Below are positions 33,339 to 36,327 of a DNA stretch of 36,327 nucleotides, piece after piece. The position numbers and the translations under genes were made by a program. This stretch comes from Planktothrix serta PCC 8927. Lineage in GTDB: Bacteria; Cyanobacteriota; Cyanobacteriia; Cyanobacteriales; Microcoleaceae. The stretch lies in the NCBI RefSeq assembly GCF_900010725.2, contig NZ_LR734882.1:32798-69124 (forward strand). Reading direction: 5' to 3'. Position 1 is the stretch's first letter. Every line of letters starts with the position of its first letter. Under the pieces are notes generated by a model. The model was given only the letters and a program-made list of their open reading frames with translations, made no database searches and was not told the origin of the DNA.

Positions 33339-35393
33339 GTGAGTTATTGCCTTAATCCTAAGTGCCCAAATCCAACTGATTCAGCAAACGAGAATCGGCG
33401 CATTTGTTGTCAATGTGGCTCTGATCTTTTGCTGGAAAGACGATATCGTGTTATTAAACAACTCGGAGGAGGAGGTTTTGGCAAAACATTTGAAATTGAT
33501 GATCAGGGGAAATGTAAGGTTCTCAAGGTTTTATTAAAAAACCATCCGAAAGCAGTCGCTTTGTTCAAACAAGAAGCGAAAGTTTTGAGTCAGCTTAACC
33601 ACCCTGGAATTCCTAAAGTTGATCCTGATGGATACTTTACCTATCTTTCCAAGGGCAGTGAAGAACCCCTTCACTGTTTGGTCATGGAAAAAATTGAGGG
33701 GTTAAATTTACAAGACTGGATGAAGGAACGAAAAAAAGAACCCATCAGTCAAGAACAAGCTTTAGAATGGTTAAAACAACTGGCTGAGATTTTAGATCAA
33801 GTTCATCGTTTGCAATACTTCCATCGGGATATTAAGCCTCAAAATATCATGCGAAAACCCAATGGACAGTTAGTATTAATTGATTTTGGCACCGCACGGG
33901 AAGTTTCAAAAACCTATATAGTTAAAGTTGAACAGGGGCAAAACGTCACAGGTATTGTCTCCCCTGGATATACACCCCCAGAACAAACCAATGGGAAAGC
34001 GGTTCCGCAATCCGATTTTTTTGCTCTCGGACGAACTTTTATTTATTTATTAACTGGAAAACCCCCCACTGCTTACCCTGAAAATCCTCGAACTGGGAAG
34101 TTGTTATGGAGAAAAGGGGCCCCCAATATTTCTGATGAGTTGGCAGCAGTTATTGATTATTTAATGGCACCTTTTCCGGGTAATCGCCCCCAGAGTCCAC
34201 AGGCGGTGTTGCAATGTTTGGCAGAAATTGATCTGAATAAAGCGACTAATAGTAAGAATAATAGCAGTGAAACTAAAGATGCCTCTTCTTCTAAACGCCA
34301 ACGTCCTAAACGAGAACGAGAAGACAATAATCTGATCAAGGGTACGGGGTTAAATCTTTCCGCTTCTAAAATTACATTCCCTAAAATTCCGCTTAAATAT
34401 TTAGGGGTTTTAGGAACATCTTTATTGGTATTAGGAGGGATTTACACTCAAATTGATGGCTATGCGCGCTATGGATTTATTCCGGCTAATCCCCTTCTAA
34501 TTTTAAAAAGTTTACCCAGTAGTATTTTTTTACAGGACTATAAACGAGCCGTTGGCCAGGTGTATGCTGTTGTCATTAGTCCCAATAATCAAACTCTTGC
34601 TGTAGGAAGTTTTGGGGCGATTAGAATTTGGGATTTGAAAACAGATGCCGAACCTCGTACCATTGCAGCCCATTCCAGTTGGGTGAAAGCCTTAGCCATT
34701 AGTCCCGACGGTAAAATTTTAGCGAGTGGGAGTAATGATAAAACCATTCGTCTTTGGGATTTGAAGGAGGGAAATCGAATGCGAACGATTGAAGGCCATA
34801 CCGAAGGGGTGAATGCGATCGCCTTTAGTCCCGATGGCCAGACCTTGGCGAGTGGTAGCGATGATCAAACCATTCGTCTCTGGGGTTCAGAAACGGGATC
34901 TCGGCAATTAACCATTGCGGGTCACGAAGGGGCAATTCATGCTCTGGCTTTTAGTCCTGATGGTCAAACTTTAGTCAGTGGGGGAACAGACCGAATCATT
35001 CGGTTTTGGAATCTGCAAACAGGATCTCGCAAGCGCAGCATATCAGGCCATGAAGGGGCAATTAATGCTCTTGTTTATCATCCCAATAGCCAAACATTAA
35101 TTAGTGCCAGTGATGATGGCACGATTCGGTTGTGGAATCCCAATACAGGTGAACAAAAAGCCGTCTGGAAAGCCCATAATAATCCGGTGAAATCCTTAGC
35201 GATCACCAAGGATGGTAAAACCCTTCTTAGTGGGGGCGATAGTGTAATTGTTTGGGATCTGAAAACGGGGAAAAAACTGGCAACCTTATGGGGTCATTCT
35301 AAACCGATTAATGCTTTAGCCGTGAGTTCAAATGGTCAAATTGTTGTTAGTGGGAGCGAAGATAAAACTATTAAAATTTGGCAAATGCCTTAA
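33339..35393 (+). CDS. Ser/Thr kinase with zinc ribbon, TM helix and WD40 propeller
   Basis: 684 aa from GTG. Residues 4-26 are a zinc ribbon (C4, C9, C23, C26). Kinase domain ~35-300: glycine loop GGGGFG (43-48), K63, HRD at 162-164 (D164), DFG at 182-184, and the SPGYTPPEQ activation segment. A polar basic linker (~300-350), one membrane helix (~353-370), then seven WD40 repeats (~400-684) such as GHTEGVNAIAFSPDGQTLAS with IRLW ends. This Hanks-type architecture is common in filamentous cyanobacteria: cytoplasmic kinase, external propeller as sensor. The target is unknown. No partner phosphatase nearby. Confidence 0.93.
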   Translation: MSYCLNPKCPNPTDSANENRRICCQCGSDLLLERRYRVIKQLGGGGFGKTFEIDDQGKCKVLKVLLKNHPKAVALFKQEAKVLSQLNHPGIPKVDPDGYFTYLSKGSEEPLHCLVMEKIEGLNLQDWMKERKKEPISQEQALEWLKQLAEILDQVHRLQYFHRDIKPQNIMRKPNGQLVLIDFGTAREVSKTYIVKVEQGQNVTGIVSPGYTPPEQTNGKAVPQSDFFALGRTFIYLLTGKPPTAYPENPRTGKLLWRKGAPNISDELAAVIDYLMAPFPGNRPQSPQAVLQCLAEIDLNKATNSKNNSSETKDASSSKRQRPKREREDNNLIKGTGLNLSASKITFPKIPLKYLGVLGTSLLVLGGIYTQIDGYARYGFIPANPLLILKSLPSSIFLQDYKRAVGQVYAVVISPNNQTLAVGSFGAIRIWDLKTDAEPRTIAAHSSWVKALAISPDGKILASGSNDKTIRLWDLKEGNRMRTIEGHTEGVNAIAFSPDGQTLASGSDDQTIRLWGSETGSRQLTIAGHEGAIHALAFSPDGQTLVSGGTDRIIRFWNLQTGSRKRSISGHEGAINALVYHPNSQTLISASDDGTIRLWNPNTGEQKAVWKAHNNPVKSLAITKDGKTLLSGGDSVIVWDLKTGKKLATLWGHSKPINALAVSSNGQIVVSGSEDKTIKIWQMP

Positions 35394-35394
35394 T

Positions 35395-35432
35395 CAGTTA
35401 TCAGTTATCAGTCATCAGTTATCAGTCATCAG
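35395..35432. repeat. heptamer array (CAGTTAT/CAGTCAT)n
   Basis: About five copies alternating CAGTTAT and CAGTCAT, starting 2 bp after the kinase stop. Confidence 0.95.
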
Positions 35433-35530
35433 TTTTAAAAAGTCTCCTGCAATTTAATCTAATTGATTGTTGGATTGTCCAAAAAATTGATTAAAGAAAC
35501 TAGAAACTAAAGAAAGAACAATTGAACCGA

Positions 35531-35583
35531 TTGACATCCTCCCGACACCAACGATCAAGCTAATGGTGCGGGATTCCCAAGGC
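35531..35583 (-). mobile_element. right end of the TnpB element
   Basis: On the minus strand: GAATCCCGCACC, a loop, GGTGTCGGGAGGATGTCAA. The stem pairs CCCGCACC-type bases (35565-35572) with GGTG-T-CGGG (35541-35549), with one bulged T. It starts one base after the TnpB stop. In TnpB systems the RNA covering the end of the gene and this right end is the guide (omega RNA); any guide would be the sequence just outside, toward lower coordinates from 35530. Confidence 0.75.
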
Positions 35584-36327
35584 TCACGACTTGGGTTTCT
35601 GCTTCCGTCCCTTACGGGTTTTCGCACCCGCCTGAACAGATTTACTCTGCTCAGGTCTTACAGTCGCTCCACAGACTGACACGGCCAGCCCGGCCGCCAA
35701 AATATTATTTGCTGCATTAATGTCACGGTCATGATGTGTCCCGCAATTGGGACAATCCCATTCCCTGATATTTAATGGCAATTTATCTAAAATGTGTCCG
35801 CAGTTTCCACAACGTTTGGAACTGGGAAACCATCGGTCTATCTTAATTAACTTTCGTCCGTACCACTCAGCTTTATATGTTAATTGACGGACAAATTCTG
35901 CCCAATTCGCATCACTAATTGCTCTCGCTAATTTAGGATTCTTAATCAGATTTCTCACCGCTAAATCCTCAACTACTATCGTTTGGTTTTCCCGAATCAG
36001 TTGAGTGGTTAGCTTATGAGTATAATCCCTTCTGCCATCGGCAATTTGGGCATGAATTCGAGCTACTTTTTTTCGAGCTTTCTCTCGATTTCTTGAGTCT
36101 TTGATTTTCCGACTCAAAGATTTTTGAGCAAGTCGAAGTTTTTTGTATAACTGATTAAAGTGTTTAGGATTAGCAACCTTAACCCCGTCAGATGTTGTAA
36201 ATAAACTAGAAATTCCTAAATCTATTCCTACATTTTTATCGGTGGGTTCTAATTTGTTATTAGTTAAATCATCAATTCTTAAAGAGACAAACCATCGACC
36301 ACTAGGGTCTAACTTAACTGTTACTGT
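35584..36327 (-). CDS. tnpB: TnpB RNA-guided nuclease, partial (5' end outside window)
   Basis: The frame is open from the window edge at 36327 to the TGA at 35584-35586, 247 codons, so the N-terminal part is missing. RuvC motifs are all present: D in GIDLGIS (RuvC-I), E in IVVEDLAVRNL (RuvC-II) and D in HDRDINAANNIL (RuvC-III). The zinc finger CGNCG ... CPNCG lies between the last two. The part seen looks intact and active. TnpB cuts DNA next to a TAM under guidance of an RNA from the element's right end and helps keep IS200/IS605 elements in place. A TnpA may lie beyond the edge or be absent. Confidence 0.93.
   Translation of the reverse strand, partial: TVTVKLDPSGRWFVSLRIDDLTNNKLEPTDKNVGIDLGISSLFTTSDGVKVANPKHFNQLYKKLRLAQKSLSRKIKDSRNREKARKKVARIHAQIADGRRDYTHKLTTQLIRENQTIVVEDLAVRNLIKNPKLARAISDANWAEFVRQLTYKAEWYGRKLIKIDRWFPSSKRCGNCGHILDKLPLNIREWDCPNCGTHHDRDINAANNILAAGLAVSVCGATVRPEQSKSVQAGAKTRKGRKQKPKS

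Overview
The window looks like chromosomal DNA of a filamentous, low-GC cyanobacterium of the Planktothrix/Oscillatoria type. The grounds are many HIP1 octamers (GCGATCGC), a cyanobacterial CAAD-domain protein beside gltX, a Cax antiporter, a GH57/DUF3536 protein, a kinase-WD40 fusion, dense small toxin-antitoxin genes, GAAACC(C)GGTTTC repeats and 7-bp short tandem repeats. The genus is inferred from these traits and was not tested by a search.

Layout. (1) 94-4088, minus strand: gltX, a CAAD membrane protein with a Pro/Glu-rich repeat arm, and a secreted PPC-like protein form a tight operon, preceded by a membrane-targeted methyltransferase. (2) 4221-5886: a MazG-like pyrophosphohydrolase, an orphan IS200/IS605-type right end, an unknown protein and a DNA phosphorothioation-associated protein 4 homologue. 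(3) 5938-9442: an accessory island holding DUF433/DUF5615, a lone antitoxin, a RelB-like/YafQ pair, a DUF6883/DUF4926 pair and VapBC. It is laced with ~70-bp repeats and with decayed pieces of these same genes and of the large gene downstream. (4) 9443-16138: a 1517-aa TPR-CHAT (caspase-like) protein, a 124-aa helical protein, a 478-aa protein with a coiled coil and two C-terminal membrane helices, and a coupled 36-aa hydrophobic peptide. This is the best candidate for an undescribed system: a CHAT protease with an adaptor and a membrane effector. (5) 16240-19092: glutathione-dependent formaldehyde detoxification (fghA, frmA) with an RNase III-like gene between them that lacks key acidic residues. 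(6) 19214-26821: NCS2 purine permease, a large GAF/PAS histidine kinase, a divergent single-domain response regulator, and a fused pyrF-pyrE. (7) 27337-28289: an antitoxin with a toxin broken by one stop codon, bracketed by two MITE-like direct repeats. (8) 28351-32752: GH57 protein and cax, with a second orphan IS right end just before cax. (9) 32821-36327: a structured RNA region resembling a group II intron domain I fragment, a Ser/Thr kinase-WD40 membrane protein, and a TnpB gene with its right-end hairpin, running off the window edge.

Housekeeping genes sit in ordinary short operons. The 5.9-16.1 kb and 27.3-28.3 kb stretches are the variable parts, where repeats, TA modules and gene fragments have been shuffled together.
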